Shown: positions 28,579 through 38,647, numbered from the stretch's first letter. The stretch is 64,000 nucleotides of DNA from Bacteroides rodentium JCM 16496 (GCF_000614125.1 NZ_BAKJ01000003.1:124001-188000), one strand, 5' to 3'. The notes: generated from the sequence alone by a model not told the origin. Made by a program: numbers and translations.

Positions 28579-29590
28579 CCGAATGATATGGCAACTCTGT
28601 TAAATTTATGGGTTATTGACTCTTGAAATGCAGCTAAGTGTTCTTTCTTTGAATAAATCTTCAACGATAATATCTTGTAAAGATCATTGTGTCTCGAAAC
28701 AAAAGAAACGGCATCCTGAAAATTTCGTTTCGTATGGGCAATACTTCCATGAATCTTGATTTCTTTGTAATGCACTTTATTGTAATCAATGCTAACAACC
28801 GACTCATTCGCTATAGACTGGAATAAAACAATCGTTCCACCCCGTTCTATCATATTTAAAGCATATACCAGACCTTTTTCTCCATACTGAGTACAAAAAA
28901 ACGCATCGATCTGTGGTCTCATAGAGCCTTCTGCATAATCATCAATATTTATGTATGCATCAATCATGCGACATATAGGTTGATTATAAATCCGTTCTAA
29001 TCCGAATAAGATTACATTATATCCCAATTGTTTTAACACAATAGAATGAAGTATTCCGAATGTCCCTGTACCGATAATCCCGACATTTCGACCGATAGAT
29101 CCAGCCACCTCTATGCTTCTTAATACACAAGCTGTCGGCTCTACAAATATGTAAGTTTCATCTGGAATATCAGGTAGCAAAAATGCACGCTCATCAGGAA
29201 CCGTAATATAATTGCAGAAACCTCTGGTACCAGTCGGTCCCTGAGAAAATTCATTTGGACGTGATACGTAGGCGCAATGATTGTCCAAACCTGCCAGGCA
29301 ATAGCGACATATCCCACATCTCGCATTAAAGACAATGCCACATAATCCCCAGGGTTAAATTTTGATTTGGAGATAATCTTTTCAACACATCCGAATAATT
29401 CGTGACCTCCCCAATATGGATATGGCTTATTGGCCGTTCCTTTAAAAACACGTTGTTCCGAGGTACATATTCCACACATATTCACTTTTACCAAAATAGA
29501 GTGAGTCGGTGGTACTTCTATGTTCTGAGTTTCAAGCAGCGAACTAAAGGGAGCGTCGATTATAACTCGTTCAATCGGAATCATTGTCAT
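28575..29590 (-). CDS. Zinc-dependent medium-chain dehydrogenase (one apparent frameshift)
   Basis: A medium-chain alcohol/sorbitol dehydrogenase-like enzyme of about 340 residues. The catalytic zinc motifs are visible: CGICTSEQRVFKG and GGHELFGCVEKI. After the break the structural zinc cysteines read CGICRYCLAGLDNHC, and the Rossmann motif VGIIGTGTFGILHS binds NAD(P). The frames join if one A is restored in the TTTAA at about 29326-29330. It overlaps the radical SAM gene by 20 bases and the HPRT gene by four. Oxidation or reduction of a sugar or nucleoside alcohol is the family activity; the substrate is unknown. The break is of the type seen across the window. Confidence 0.8.
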
Positions 29591-30743
29591 GAATTAAACG
29601 ATTAACATTACCAGATGATTTGTATTCCACTTTTGTATGTGGATTCTTTATCGCATACGACGGAAATATGCCGGAATCATAAGCTCTTTGACAAAACGGA
29701 TATGGAGCGTTAAGGTTTTTATAGTGCGTATAACTACTTAGTTTACACATCCCCTGACACAAAGAATAAAAGATACAATTTCCACAAATCCCTTGTGGTT
29801 GATCTCTTATCACATTGAGGTGTTTAAAATACGGCTGATGCTTTATTTCGTTAGCGGTGACATCATGTATATTTCCTCCGGCAGGAATATCTTTCGTATA
29901 ATTTCCATAACACATTGTTAAATCTCCATTTGGCAATATTCCGAGTACATTACGCCCCCAACCGCAAGCCTTAAAATTCAGCATTTTTTCATAAGGTAGG
30001 AAAGCTGGCGGTAAAGAAAGGATTAAATGGTCCGAATAAAAGAATGGAGATTGTGTTACCATGTCCAATGTTTCCATACATTCTTCCAAGGACAATTCAA
30101 TTCCTTTGTGCATCTCCGCATTTCCTGACGGGTGGATATTGAAAATAATTCGATGTTCATTGGCACCCATCTCGTGAATGTGAGTGATAATTTGATTTAT
30201 TACTTTATAATTCCCTCGATACAAGACTGTGGTTACTCTCGTCTTAATTCCACGTTTTAGTACATATTCGATAAACCGAACAGATTTTTCGAATGCTCCC
30301 GTACCATGTCGGAATTGATTGTGTGCTTCAGGAATATAGTGATCAAGACTGATACTTAATCTTACATTGGGATGGGTTAAATATGTATTAATGATTTCTT
30401 CGTTTAAGATAGTCCCGTTTGTTTCAATTTGAACTTCCTCAAATGGATATTCGAAGATACATCCCAACAAATCTCTAAGTTCCGTATATAGGAATGGTTC
30501 TCCTCCTGTTATTTTGATACGATTATACCCCTCATCAACCAACTGCGATATATAGTTTTTTATCGTTGGTACATCCCAATTTTCTGTTTCGATGTTTTTT
30601 CCTAAGTAACAATGGTGACAGGACAGATTGCATTTGTTACTTACATACAAATATATCTGTTTTGAGACATCTTCCTGTATACAAGAAAGAAGCGTATTCG
30701 TTTTTTCTGAATTAAAGCTTCGCTCCAAAAAGTCTATATACAT
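29571..30743 (-). CDS. Radical SAM/SPASM enzyme in the unknown operon
   Basis: A 390-residue radical SAM protein. The iron-sulfur motif CNLSCHHC begins at residue 38, with the SAM-binding GGEPFLY downstream. A C-terminal SPASM region carries extra cysteines (CGWGRNVLG, TMCYGN, CGNCIFYSLCQGMCKLS) for auxiliary clusters. SPASM proteins usually modify peptides, but others act on sugars, so the substrate cannot be assigned; no precursor peptide gene is evident in this operon. It starts one base after the kinase-ParB gene stop. Confidence 0.88.
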   Translation of the reverse strand: MYIDFLERSFNSEKTNTLLSCIQEDVSKQIYLYVSNKCNLSCHHCYLGKNIETENWDVPTIKNYISQLVDEGYNRIKITGGEPFLYTELRDLLGCIFEYPFEEVQIETNGTILNEEIINTYLTHPNVRLSISLDHYIPEAHNQFRHGTGAFEKSVRFIEYVLKRGIKTRVTTVLYRGNYKVINQIITHIHEMGANEHRIIFNIHPSGNAEMHKGIELSLEECMETLDMVTQSPFFYSDHLILSLPPAFLPYEKMLNFKACGWGRNVLGILPNGDLTMCYGNYTKDIPAGGNIHDVTANEIKHQPYFKHLNVIRDQPQGICGNCIFYSLCQGMCKLSSYTHYKNLNAPYPFCQRAYDSGIFPSYAIKNPHTKVEYKSSGNVNRLIHDNDSD

Positions 30744-30744
30744 T

Positions 30745-31662
30745 TTATTCGGTTACTTTCGGGTAAGATAAATATTGAAAATTATGTGCATCCTCCCAGT
30801 CATAATATTTTCTCATATCAATATTTCCAGCCACAAATTTTACTGCACTATGTCCCGGGTGGATTTCTTGGTTATCTATCGCTATTACTTGGACAGGTAC
30901 ATAAGCGATTGCATTCTCGATGGCAGCACTACATCTTTTATGTCCATCCCAAATAAAATAATAGCCATTAACTTTGATACATGTTATAGGGTATTTTTTA
31001 TCATACTCGTTTTGCCTGATATCAATTTTGAGCATTTTAGTCTCTTCTCTGGCTAAAACTCGGATGTTCTCGGTGGGATACAATATTCGAGGATCAAGCC
31101 AATATTTTGCGACCGGTGTACCGGGATAATTTGCAATTATTTTAGCAAGCAGATCACATATGGATGGGACATCGGATAACGAAGTATTGACGACTAGATC
31201 ATAGTTGCCAATGTGATCACAATCGATTCCATACCGATCCAAATAGCGTTGATTTTCTGTTCTTTTTCGGTCCTGAAGAGCATGGTAAGCTAAGTTAATG
31301 TCTGGGTATTTCTGCTCATTATTTCGGCTATTATCACCAAATACCCGTTGAGCAGCGACCAATGGATCTACTTCAAAATAAATTTTTATGGACTCATTAA
31401 TGAAATGCCATGCTAATCTGGAATCGATGATTAAACCTGTAGGGTGTTGATTATATTCTTTTAATTTTCCATCAACACGATCATCAATAGACGTATCCGT
31501 CAAGGCTAATTTGTTTAATTTGAGTACGTCAATTCCATACTCCTTGGCAATTTCTCTGAATATGGTTCCTGTTGAAATGTAGTCGAAGCCTAAATCTTTA
31601 GCTAATTGTTTGGCAACAGTGCTTTTACCACTGCCCAAATCTCCAGTTATTGATATTTTCAT
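30745..31662 (-). CDS. Nucleotide kinase fused to a ParB-like domain
   Basis: A 305-residue fusion. Residues 1-180 resemble cytidylate kinase/adenylate-kinase-type P-loop enzymes: Walker A GDLGSGKST at residues 7-15, then YISTGTIFREIAKEYG and a lid-like DRKRTENQRYLDRYG. Residues about 190-290 look like a ParB/sulfiredoxin-like domain, with YYFIWDGHKRCSAAIENAI matching the DGHHR box, and an upstream LDPRILYPTENIRVL. This pairing is unusual. ParB-like domains may bind or hydrolyse nucleotides or act as nucleases; which applies here is unknown. The gene sits in the middle of the operon with a three-base gap upstream. Confidence 0.78.
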   Translation of the reverse strand: MKISITGDLGSGKSTVAKQLAKDLGFDYISTGTIFREIAKEYGIDVLKLNKLALTDTSIDDRVDGKLKEYNQHPTGLIIDSRLAWHFINESIKIYFEVDPLVAAQRVFGDNSRNNEQKYPDINLAYHALQDRKRTENQRYLDRYGIDCDHIGNYDLVVNTSLSDVPSICDLLAKIIANYPGTPVAKYWLDPRILYPTENIRVLAREETKMLKIDIRQNEYDKKYPITCIKVNGYYFIWDGHKRCSAAIENAIAYVPVQVIAIDNQEIHPGHSAVKFVAGNIDMRKYYDWEDAHNFQYLSYPKVTE

Positions 31663-31665
31663 ACT

Positions 31666-32445
31666 TTATGGTATTAATGCGTGTTCTAATAATATGATGA
31701 TTTCTTTTTCTTTAATTATATGATATATAGAATCATAGAATCTTTTCTTTTTAGCTTGATCCCTATAATCAAAATCACAATCTTTAGGAATGCCTATTCC
31801 AATTAATGCAATACAGTGATTGTGAAATGAAGTATATTTATCATGCTTTAAGGCTATAATAAAATGTGAAGCAGATGGTTCACTTGTCTCTTCCCGACGC
31901 ATATCATTAACAGCATCTTTAGGTTTCATATCATATTCTTTCTTTTCTCTTAGAGCTGTTGTAAACATAAAATTACTATTTGGATCATTCCAATGATACT
32001 CTTTTTCTATGTCTACTTTTTGCATACTATAAATACCTCTGCTTGCCAGTAGCCTATATCTACCCCCTTCTACTGGTTGCACAATGGTTATTTTGTACTT
32101 CTTATGTTCACCAAGTTCCTCATATATCGCAGTTATAAAAGGTTCCAATAATTCTGATATTGGTCTTTCGGGATGTATAACCATGCATTGGACAGCATCT
32201 AGCATCCTTTTGGCTTTCTTATTCAAGGCTGATTGCAATCGTTTCTTTAATCTGATAATCCAATATAGTTCAATATATATGATGAGTATAAGAATCAGTA
32301 TTATATAGAAAGAATAAGAATGTAAATAATCATCAAGACTTTTATCATCAAACTTAAGACCAATATAAGTGACAAGTAATAACAACAATCCATAAACGAT
32401 GTTGCTGGCTACTCCCGTAAAAATATTTTCTATTCTCTTTTTCAT
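31666..32445 (-). CDS. Two-helix membrane protein with GAF-like cytosolic domain
   Basis: A 259-residue protein. Two transmembrane helices lie near residues 13-30 and 44-65 (YSFYIILILILIIYIELYW), followed by a short basic linker (RLKKRLQSALNKKAKRML). The remaining 180 residues have the strand pattern of a GAF domain: YKITIVQPVEGGRYRLLASR, FTTALREKKEYDM and HFIIALKH followed by CIALIGIGIPKDCDF. It closely parallels the next upstream gene, so the two are paralogues. A membrane-bound ligand sensor is a reasonable guess. It overlaps the upstream gene by four bases (ATGA). Confidence 0.72.
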   Translation of the reverse strand: MKKRIENIFTGVASNIVYGLLLLLVTYIGLKFDDKSLDDYLHSYSFYIILILILIIYIELYWIIRLKKRLQSALNKKAKRMLDAVQCMVIHPERPISELLEPFITAIYEELGEHKKYKITIVQPVEGGRYRLLASRGIYSMQKVDIEKEYHWNDPNSNFMFTTALREKKEYDMKPKDAVNDMRREETSEPSASHFIIALKHDKYTSFHNHCIALIGIGIPKDCDFDYRDQAKKKRFYDSIYHIIKEKEIIILLEHALIP

Positions 32446-33383
32446 GGCATATCAGTCAATCCACGACACAATATATCTATCTTATTTTTGAAAAGAATAT
32501 ACGTTTGAATGAATAATTCTATATTAGCAACATACGGATACATCTTTTCGTAAAATGAATAATATTCTTGTTCAGAGAAATCATATTCTTTAGGGATTCC
32601 AATGGAGATTAATCCGATACACTTCTGAGGAAATTGAGATGTACGATATTTTGTATCTTTTAATGGGATCATAAAATGATATTCAGACGTTGATTTGTGT
32701 TTTCTTGGCATACTGCTATATGAGGTATCATTTTTACGATAGACTTTATATGGTACATCGACACTGATTTCCCGTAATCCTTTTGAGAAAAATCCTTCGT
32801 TTTCTTCTTCTTCTTTTTTCCATGTTAAAAGATTGGAATTATATATGTCATCTTTCCCCAAATACCACAACAATTCGAATCTTTCATCACATAAGGGACG
32901 AACAATCGTAATCCGATATTTACTTCTATCGGCAGGTAATATATCTTTTATCTTTTCGACACATAAAGCCAATGCATTAAAAATTGAAAAACGATTTTCG
33001 ATAATGACATAACGAGTCTCGTTTGTCAATGATTCCCAATGCGTTGTTCTCATTCCTATAATTTTCTTATATTCTTGTTGTAATGTAGAATGTTCATTTT
33101 TTAATTCATTGCATTCTGATTGCAAGCTTGATTTTTCATTTTGTAGCTGTTTAATTTGATTGGAAAGGTCGGTATTTCTACTCTCTTTTTCCGTAATTAT
33201 TTGATTTAATTTTTTTCTTTTTGAAGTTTGAATAAAAACTGTAATTCCCAATACTGCGATTAGAATGATCGATAGAATAGGAGACCAGTGAAGGATGAAA
33301 AAATCAATAGCTTCAAGTAGGAAAGAGGCAACTGTAATACCATTGGAAATTTTAGGATTATCTAAAGACTCCATTAGTTTCAT
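32442..33383 (-). CDS. Membrane protein with coiled coil and GAF-like domain (paralogue)
   Basis: A 313-residue protein. A hydrophobic pair of segments near residues 18-52 (FLLEAIDFFILHWSPILS and IILIAVLGITVFI) is followed by a long coiled coil at about 55-112 (LSNQIKQLQNEKSSLQSE). The C-terminal domain parallels that of the downstream protein: YRITIVRPLCDERFELLWYL, FSKGLREISVDVPYKVY, HFMIPLKD, CIGLISIGIPKEYDF. The coiled coil suggests dimerisation or hetero-oligomer formation with its paralogue. It overlaps the kinase gene upstream by 26 bases. Function unknown; a sensor or effector role is inferred. Confidence 0.72.
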   Translation of the reverse strand: MKLMESLDNPKISNGITVASFLLEAIDFFILHWSPILSIILIAVLGITVFIQTSKRKKLNQIITEKESRNTDLSNQIKQLQNEKSSLQSECNELKNEHSTLQQEYKKIIGMRTTHWESLTNETRYVIIENRFSIFNALALCVEKIKDILPADRSKYRITIVRPLCDERFELLWYLGKDDIYNSNLLTWKKEEEENEGFFSKGLREISVDVPYKVYRKNDTSYSSMPRKHKSTSEYHFMIPLKDTKYRTSQFPQKCIGLISIGIPKEYDFSEQEYYSFYEKMYPYVANIELFIQTYILFKNKIDILCRGLTDMP

Positions 33384-33912
33384 ATTTTATGATATGATCT
33401 ATAACATTTGCAAGTCGGCTTTCTCTCGTACCAACAATGTATTGATAATTGATTTTACAAAATTGTAATACCTCTATTATTTTTTCGTTAATATAATTCC
33501 GTAAATCTGTTTCTGTATATCGTTGACCATCATCATCAATGTCAACCTCGTTGTGATCGCAAACAAAAACCAAGTCATAGGGGTTATGATGAAAATATGC
33601 CAATACATCCTGACGATGATTATCACCGGGTAGTAAAACCCTATCATGTGCTAAAAAACTCACTATCCCGGAGTCTACAATTATATATTTTGCATTTGAT
33701 TTCATCGCTTTCTCTTCTTCAATCAGTTGTTTAATCAATATATAATCCCGTAATTCCGGGAGACTCCAATCAACTTTGCCGTAAAGGGCAAGAACTTCAC
33801 GTGTTACTTCAGGTATTACATATACATTTTCTAAATGTGATGCTAATGCATTCACTAAGGTACTTTTCCCGGAACAAAAGCTTCCCGTAATCAAAATTTT
33901 ATGAGGTTTCAT
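33358..33912 (-). CDS. NadR-like P-loop kinase/ATPase, first gene of the unknown operon
   Basis: A 184-residue P-loop protein of the NadR/AAA_28-like kinase group. Walker A is ILITGSFCSGKST near residue 6. The stretch VIPEVTREVLALYGKVDW resembles the substrate-binding part of nicotinamide-riboside kinase-type enzymes, and YIIVDSGIVSF is the Walker B strand. It likely phosphorylates a nucleoside or nucleotide precursor. It opens the operon, 81 bases after manC on the same strand. That gap could allow either read-through from the capsule operon or its own promoter; no clear -7 box was found. Confidence 0.75.
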   Translation of the reverse strand: MKPHKILITGSFCSGKSTLVNALASHLENVYVIPEVTREVLALYGKVDWSLPELRDYILIKQLIEEEKAMKSNAKYIIVDSGIVSFLAHDRVLLPGDNHRQDVLAYFHHNPYDLVFVCDHNEVDIDDDGQRYTETDLRNYINEKIIEVLQFCKINYQYIVGTRESRLANVIDHIIKYETNGVFR

Positions 33913-33993
33913 TTTCTATTGATTAGTTATTTAATCTTTACTGTTTTTAGATCGTTGGTTATTATTAATGCAAACAAACTATAAACCATATAG

Positions 33994-35333
33994 TTACCAA
34001 TTATAGTCGAACCGCTCGACATCATCTTCGACGAGCTGATCACCGGACTGCACCTCAATGAAGGTCAAATCGGAGATAGCCTTGACCGCATGTCTGACAC
34101 CTTTCCTGATCGTAACCGTATCGCCTCGGCCGACAACCGACCGGACACCGTCGAGTACCAATTCCCCCTCACCGTCGATGAACGTCCATACTTCATCACG
34201 ATGGCGGTGTGCCTGATAGCTGATACACTTACCGGATTTGATTTTCAGTTGCTTGGTAAAAGATTTATAACCGTCGGGAAACTCTGCTGTATCGATCACT
34301 TTATATTCGCCCCAGCGACGCTCCTCGAACATAGGCCGATGTTGCAGACGGTCGGCGTAGGTCTTGATGTTTTCGCTCTTACTCTTGTCCGAGATCAGGA
34401 TTCCGTCGTTCGATGCCGCGATAACCAGATTCCGTGTACCGATGCACATGACTGGCAGTTCAAGCTCATTGATGACGTGTGTATTCTCGGAGTCGTCATC
34501 CATGACAACATTTCCCGTGGCATGTTCCGATAGTTCATCTGTCAGCGTGTTCCATGTACCAAGGTCTTTCCACTCTCCGGCAAAAGGAATAACGGCTACG
34601 GATTGGACTTTCTCGGCAACTTCATAGTCAAAACTGATTTTCGGAAATTCTCCATAGCGTGAACGAATTTCTGCGAAATTATCGGTTTTGATGTATCGGG
34701 CTGCAATTTCTGTCATATATCCCAGCCGGAAAGCGAACACTCCCCCATTCCAAAAAGCACCCTCCGAAATAAATTTCTCAGCAGTCGACACATCCGGTTT
34801 TTCCGTAAAACGGGATACTTTATAAATTTCCGTATTCGTATCGTCTGCCACGGGCACTATATAACCGTATTTTGCCGATGAGTATGTAGCTTGATTCCCA
34901 TCAATACCAGCTCTGCCATATCGTTTGCTACGGCATCCACCATCTTGCGAATTGTTTCGAAATAGCCGGCTTCCGTATAAGGGTCGCAAGGCATAACTAC
35001 TACGATTTCATCGGTGGGGCACTTACGTTCGTATGCTAAATACGAGCTTGCGAGAGCGATAGCCGGGAATGTATTGCGGCGTTCCGGTTCCGTAACTACA
35101 GGAATCTCGTCTCCAAGCTGGTTGATGATGACATCCCACTGCGACTGGCTTGTTGCCACGGTAATAGAATCGCAGATACCGGCTTCCCGTAATTGCCGCA
35201 CCACACGCTGCACCATCGACTCTTTCGAGCCGTCGGGCGCAGTCAGCAGCTTGATGAACTGTTTGGACCGCGTATTATTGGAAAGCGGCCACAGACGTTT
35301 GCCCGAGCCGCCAGATAATAGTATGATTTGCAT
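33994..35333 (-). CDS. manC: Mannose-1-phosphate guanylyltransferase/mannose-6-phosphate isomerase (one apparent frameshift)
   Basis: ManC makes GDP-mannose from mannose-1-phosphate and GTP. The nucleotidyltransferase motif LLSGGSGKRLWPLSN opens the protein, and RSKQF follows. The C-terminal cupin isomerase domain has YQAHRHRDEVWTF near residue 390. The frames break near 34889: adding one C gives GIKPTYSSAKYGYI and a protein of about 446 residues, the usual length. It supplies GDP-mannose to the gmd-fcl pair just upstream, so these three genes form the GDP-fucose pathway at the operon end. Confidence 0.92.
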
Positions 35334-35353
35334 ATAAATCTTTTTTAATCGTG

Positions 35354-36301
35354 TTATCGCTCCGCCCTCATCGGATTGTTCAGGAAATCCTCATAAGAGA
35401 GGCGTATGCCCTCCTCCAAATTAGTCTTATAGGTCCAACCGAGCGAAGCGGCTTTCGACACGTCGAGCAGTTTGCGGGGAGTGCCATTGGGTTTTGCGGT
35501 ATCCCACTTGATTTCGCCCTCATAGCCGATAACTTTCGCCACAAGTTCAGTAAGAGCCTTTATGGTCAGTTCCTTTCCTGTTCCGGCATTCACCGTCTCG
35601 TTACCGCTGTAATTGTTCATCAGAAACACGCACAGGTTCGCCAGGTCGTCCACGTAGAGAAACTCACGCAAAGGGCTGCCGTCGCCCCAGCAGGTAACCT
35701 CTTTCAGTCCGGCCTCTTTCGCCTCGTGAAAACGGCGGATAAGTGCCGGTAATACGTGGCTGTGTTCGGGGTGGTAGTTGTCATTCAGTCCATAGAGATT
35801 GGTAGGCATCACGCTGATGTAGTCCGTGCCGTACTGCCGGTTCAGGTATTCGCAGTATTTCAGTCCGGAAATCTTCGCCAGAGCATACGCCTCGTTGGTC
35901 TTCTCCAATTCCGAGGTCAGCAGGCAATTCTCTTTCATCGGCTGCGGGGCCATGCGCGGATAGATACACGACGAACCGAGGAATTCCAGTTTCTTGCAGC
36001 CGTTTTTCCAAGCCGCATGAATCACGTTCATCTCCAGTATCATGTTCTCGTACATGAAGTCGGCCAATGCGGACTGGTTCGCCACGATGCCGCCCACTTT
36101 GGCAGCTGCCAGAAAAACATATTCCGGTTTTTTCTCGGCGAAGAACCGTTCTACGGCATCCTGACGGGTCAGATCCAGTTCTTTATGGGTACGGGTGATA
36201 ATGTTCTCATATCCCTGCCGCTTCAGTTCGCGGACAATGGCCGACCCTACCATTCCCCGGTGTCCGGCCACATATATCTTTGCGTTCTTTTCCATTGTCA
36301 T
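35354..36301 (-). CDS. fcl: GDP-L-fucose synthase
   Basis: A 315-residue short-chain dehydrogenase/epimerase that converts GDP-4-keto-6-deoxymannose to GDP-L-fucose with NADPH. The cofactor loop is [14 protein letters not shown] near residue 13. The catalytic [14 protein letters not shown] region (Tyr and Lys) is near 140, with LGSSCIYPR just before it. Length matches the family. It lies just after gmd and before manC on the same strand, which fixes the pathway. Confidence 0.95.
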   Translation of the reverse strand: MTMEKNAKIYVAGHRGMVGSAIVRELKRQGYENIITRTHKELDLTRQDAVERFFAEKKPEYVFLAAAKVGGIVANQSALADFMYENMILEMNVIHAAWKNGCKKLEFLGSSCIYPRMAPQPMKENCLLTSELEKTNEAYALAKISGLKYCEYLNRQYGTDYISVMPTNLYGLNDNYHPEHSHVLPALIRRFHEAKEAGLKEVTCWGDGSPLREFLYVDDLANLCVFLMNNYSGNETVNAGTGKELTIKALTELVAKVIGYEGEIKWDTAKPNGTPRKLLDVSKAASLGWTYKTNLEEGIRLSYEDFLNNPMRAER

Positions 36302-36307
36302 TGTCGA

Positions 36308-37396
36308 TTATTTTACGATTCCTTTTTCAAGATATTCGGCAAGATTGGTTCTCATCACACTGGCCACATGCTCAGCAGCTACTTTCTGCATATCATGCGT
36401 CACCATAATTTTCACCAAATCTTCAAAAGAGGTGGTCTGAGGATTCCAGCCCAGTTCATTCTTTGCCTTGGTCGGGTCACCCAAAAGGTTGACCACGTCC
36501 GTAGGACGATAGAAGTCTTCACTTACGGCCACCACTACTTTCCCTGTCTTCATGTCAATACCTTTTTCATGGACACCTTCACCTTCCCAATGAAGTTCGA
36601 TACCTGCATAGTGGAATGCCAGCGTGGCAAACTCACGCACCGTGTGCTGTACACCGGTGGCTATCACAAAGTCTTCCGGCTTGTCGTTCTGAAGAATCAG
36701 CCACATGCACTCCACGTAGTCTTTGGCATAGCCCCAGTCTCGCAACGAATCCAGATTGCCCAAATAAAGGCAATCCTGCTTGCCTTGTGCAATACGGGCA
36801 GCGGCAAGGGTAATCTTGCGAGTGACGAATGTCTCGCCTCTGCGTTCTGATTCATGGTTGAACAGGATACCCGAACAGCAGAACATATTGTACGCCTCGC
36901 GGTATTCCCTTGTAATCCAAAATCCATATTGTTTCGCCACGGCGTATGGAGAGTAGGGATGAAAAGGAGTGTTCTCGTTCTGCGGAACTTCCTCCACCTT
37001 GCCGTAAAGTTCCGAAGTGGAAGCCTGATAAATACGGCACGTTTCAGTCAAATCGCACTGTCGTACTGCTTCCAAGATACGCAATACGCCGGTCGCATCG
37101 ACATCTGCGGTGAATTCAGGGGAATCGAACGATACCTGTACATGGCTTTGTGCGGCAAGGTTGTATATTTCGTTAGGCTTTACCTTTTTCACCACTTGCA
37201 GGATACTCATCGAGTCGCCGAGATCGGCATAGTGGAGGTGGAAATTAGGATGCCCCTCCAGGTGGGCGATACGCTCACGGTAGTCCACCGACGAGCGGCG
37301 TATGGTGCCGTGTACGTCATAACCTTTCTCCAACAGGAACTCGGCAAGAAACGAGCCGTCCTGCCCGGTAACGCCAGTGATTAATGCTGTCTTCAT
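36308..37396 (-). CDS. gmd: GDP-mannose 4,6-dehydratase
   Basis: A 362-residue NAD-dependent dehydratase that starts the conversion of GDP-mannose to GDP-fucose. Motifs: [38 protein letters not shown], and the catalytic [13 protein letters not shown]. The protein is complete. The stop is six bases from the fcl start. The gene is conserved and less AT-rich than the glycosyltransferase genes around it. Confidence 0.96.
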   Translation of the reverse strand: MKTALITGVTGQDGSFLAEFLLEKGYDVHGTIRRSSVDYRERIAHLEGHPNFHLHYADLGDSMSILQVVKKVKPNEIYNLAAQSHVQVSFDSPEFTADVDATGVLRILEAVRQCDLTETCRIYQASTSELYGKVEEVPQNENTPFHPYSPYAVAKQYGFWITREYREAYNMFCCSGILFNHESERRGETFVTRKITLAAARIAQGKQDCLYLGNLDSLRDWGYAKDYVECMWLILQNDKPEDFVIATGVQHTVREFATLAFHYAGIELHWEGEGVHEKGIDMKTGKVVVAVSEDFYRPTDVVNLLGDPTKAKNELGWNPQTTSFEDLVKIMVTHDMQKVAAEHVASVMRTNLAEYLEKGIVK

Positions 37397-37403
37397 ATAA
37401 ATT

Positions 37404-38192
37404 TCAAATTTGTGATGTATATTTTCGAGAGACTTTAGTTGCTATAATTTCATATACTTTGTAGATGTATCTCAACGATTCAAGCGGGACATTACTGTAA
37501 ACTCCATTCTCCTTGAATGCCCGTTGGTGATCCCGTAAAATTTGTTTATGGCTAGACAATCCGCTGGTCGATGCACCTCCTGTACGCATTGTTACAAAAT
37601 CCATCGGGATGTATCGAAGCCGTATCTTATGGACGAATATTAATCGCAGCAGACATTCAAAATCGGCAGCAATTTTGTACGACAAATTGAAACCGCCGTA
37701 TTTCTCATATATTTCTTTGCGGCAATAAAAACTGGGATGGGCCGGCATAAAGCCGAGACGCATCCAACGGCGATGAAAAAGTTTCGAAGAGTAATAACGG
37801 GTACACTTTTGTAAATCATTGTCTTGTACATAATGTATATCGCCGTAAACAGCATCTATGTTACCATCTTCAAATGCGGATACCACTGTAGAAAGTACAC
37901 TATCGCTGGTATAGAAATCATCACTGTTAAGTATTCCTACGATATTGCCTGTAGACATTGCGATACCCTTGTTCATGGCATCGTATATCCCTTTGTCTTT
38001 CTCGCTGATATAGCGCAAGCAACCTTGATACTCAGGTTCCAATTCATGCACGATTTCCATTGTGTTATCAGTTGAACCGCCATCCACGATGATATGCTCT
38101 ATATTTGGATAGGATTGTGACAACACACTCCGCATTGTGTGACGCAAAGTCGCACCGCTATTCCATGTAGCGGTGACAATTGTTATTTTCAT
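37404..38192 (-). CDS. Glycosyltransferase family 2 (WcaA-like)
   Basis: A 262-residue GT2 protein, complete. Motifs include [17 protein letters not shown], the DxD-type [11 protein letters not shown], and [16 protein letters not shown], followed by GILNSDDFY. It adds one sugar to the capsule repeat unit from a nucleotide donor, on the cytoplasmic side. The sugar and linkage cannot be read. Its first 55 residues are clearly related to the chimeric fragment directly upstream. Confidence 0.88.
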   Translation of the reverse strand: MKITIVTATWNSGATLRHTMRSVLSQSYPNIEHIIVDGGSTDNTMEIVHELEPEYQGCLRYISEKDKGIYDAMNKGIAMSTGNIVGILNSDDFYTSDSVLSTVVSAFEDGNIDAVYGDIHYVQDNDLQKCTRYYSSKLFHRRWMRLGFMPAHPSFYCRKEIYEKYGGFNLSYKIAADFECLLRLIFVHKIRLRYIPMDFVTMRTGGASTSGLSSHKQILRDHQRAFKENGVYSNVPLESLRYIYKVYEIIATKVSRKYTSQI

Positions 38193-38229
38193 CAGATTAA
38201 ATTGAATTGATTTCGGGCGAAGAGTTTGA

Positions 38230-38640
38230 CTATGATTCGGACATTACCCGTTCTGCGACTTTAACAGCTGGATTTCCTCGATATATCGAATATGGCATTA
38301 AATCTTTAGAGGCTATGGAACCGACAGAAAGAACACTATGCGAATGCATCGTTACTCCGGGACAAACAGTGGATTGAGCGCCAACCCATGCACCATCTTT
38401 AATAACAATAGGCTTTACGATAAGGTCAAAAGTTTGTCTTTTGTAATTGTGATTACCGTACAGCATCCTGCCATTATGCCGAGACTCGTATTCCCTGATC
38501 AATGACATTGTATTGTCTGTGCTTCCCCCATCCACAATGATATGTTCTATATTGGGATAGGTCTGACTGAGCACGCTTTCCAAAGTGTCACGAATAGTCA
38601 CACCAGCATTCCACATTGCATTGACTACTGATACTTTCAC
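38230..38640 (-). pseudogene. In-frame chimera of a GT2 start and an acetyltransferase end
   Basis: A 136-codon open frame whose first 59 residues are a GT2 N-terminus ([15 protein letters not shown]). The rest is the C-terminal part of a left-handed beta-helix acetyltransferase (FDLIVKPIVIKDGAWVGAQ, YRGNPAVKVA). The switch occurs near codon 60 (about 38463). The first part lacks the rest of the GT fold, and the second lacks the start of the hexapeptide domain. The simplest reading is a deletion that joined two adjacent genes. It is unlikely to be an active transferase. Confidence 0.8.
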
Positions 38641-38647
38641 TCGATAT

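Noticed and set aside
35756..36850. Plus-strand frame of 364 codons opposite fcl and gmd
   Set aside because: Both minus-strand genes are strongly conserved, so this is a shadow frame.
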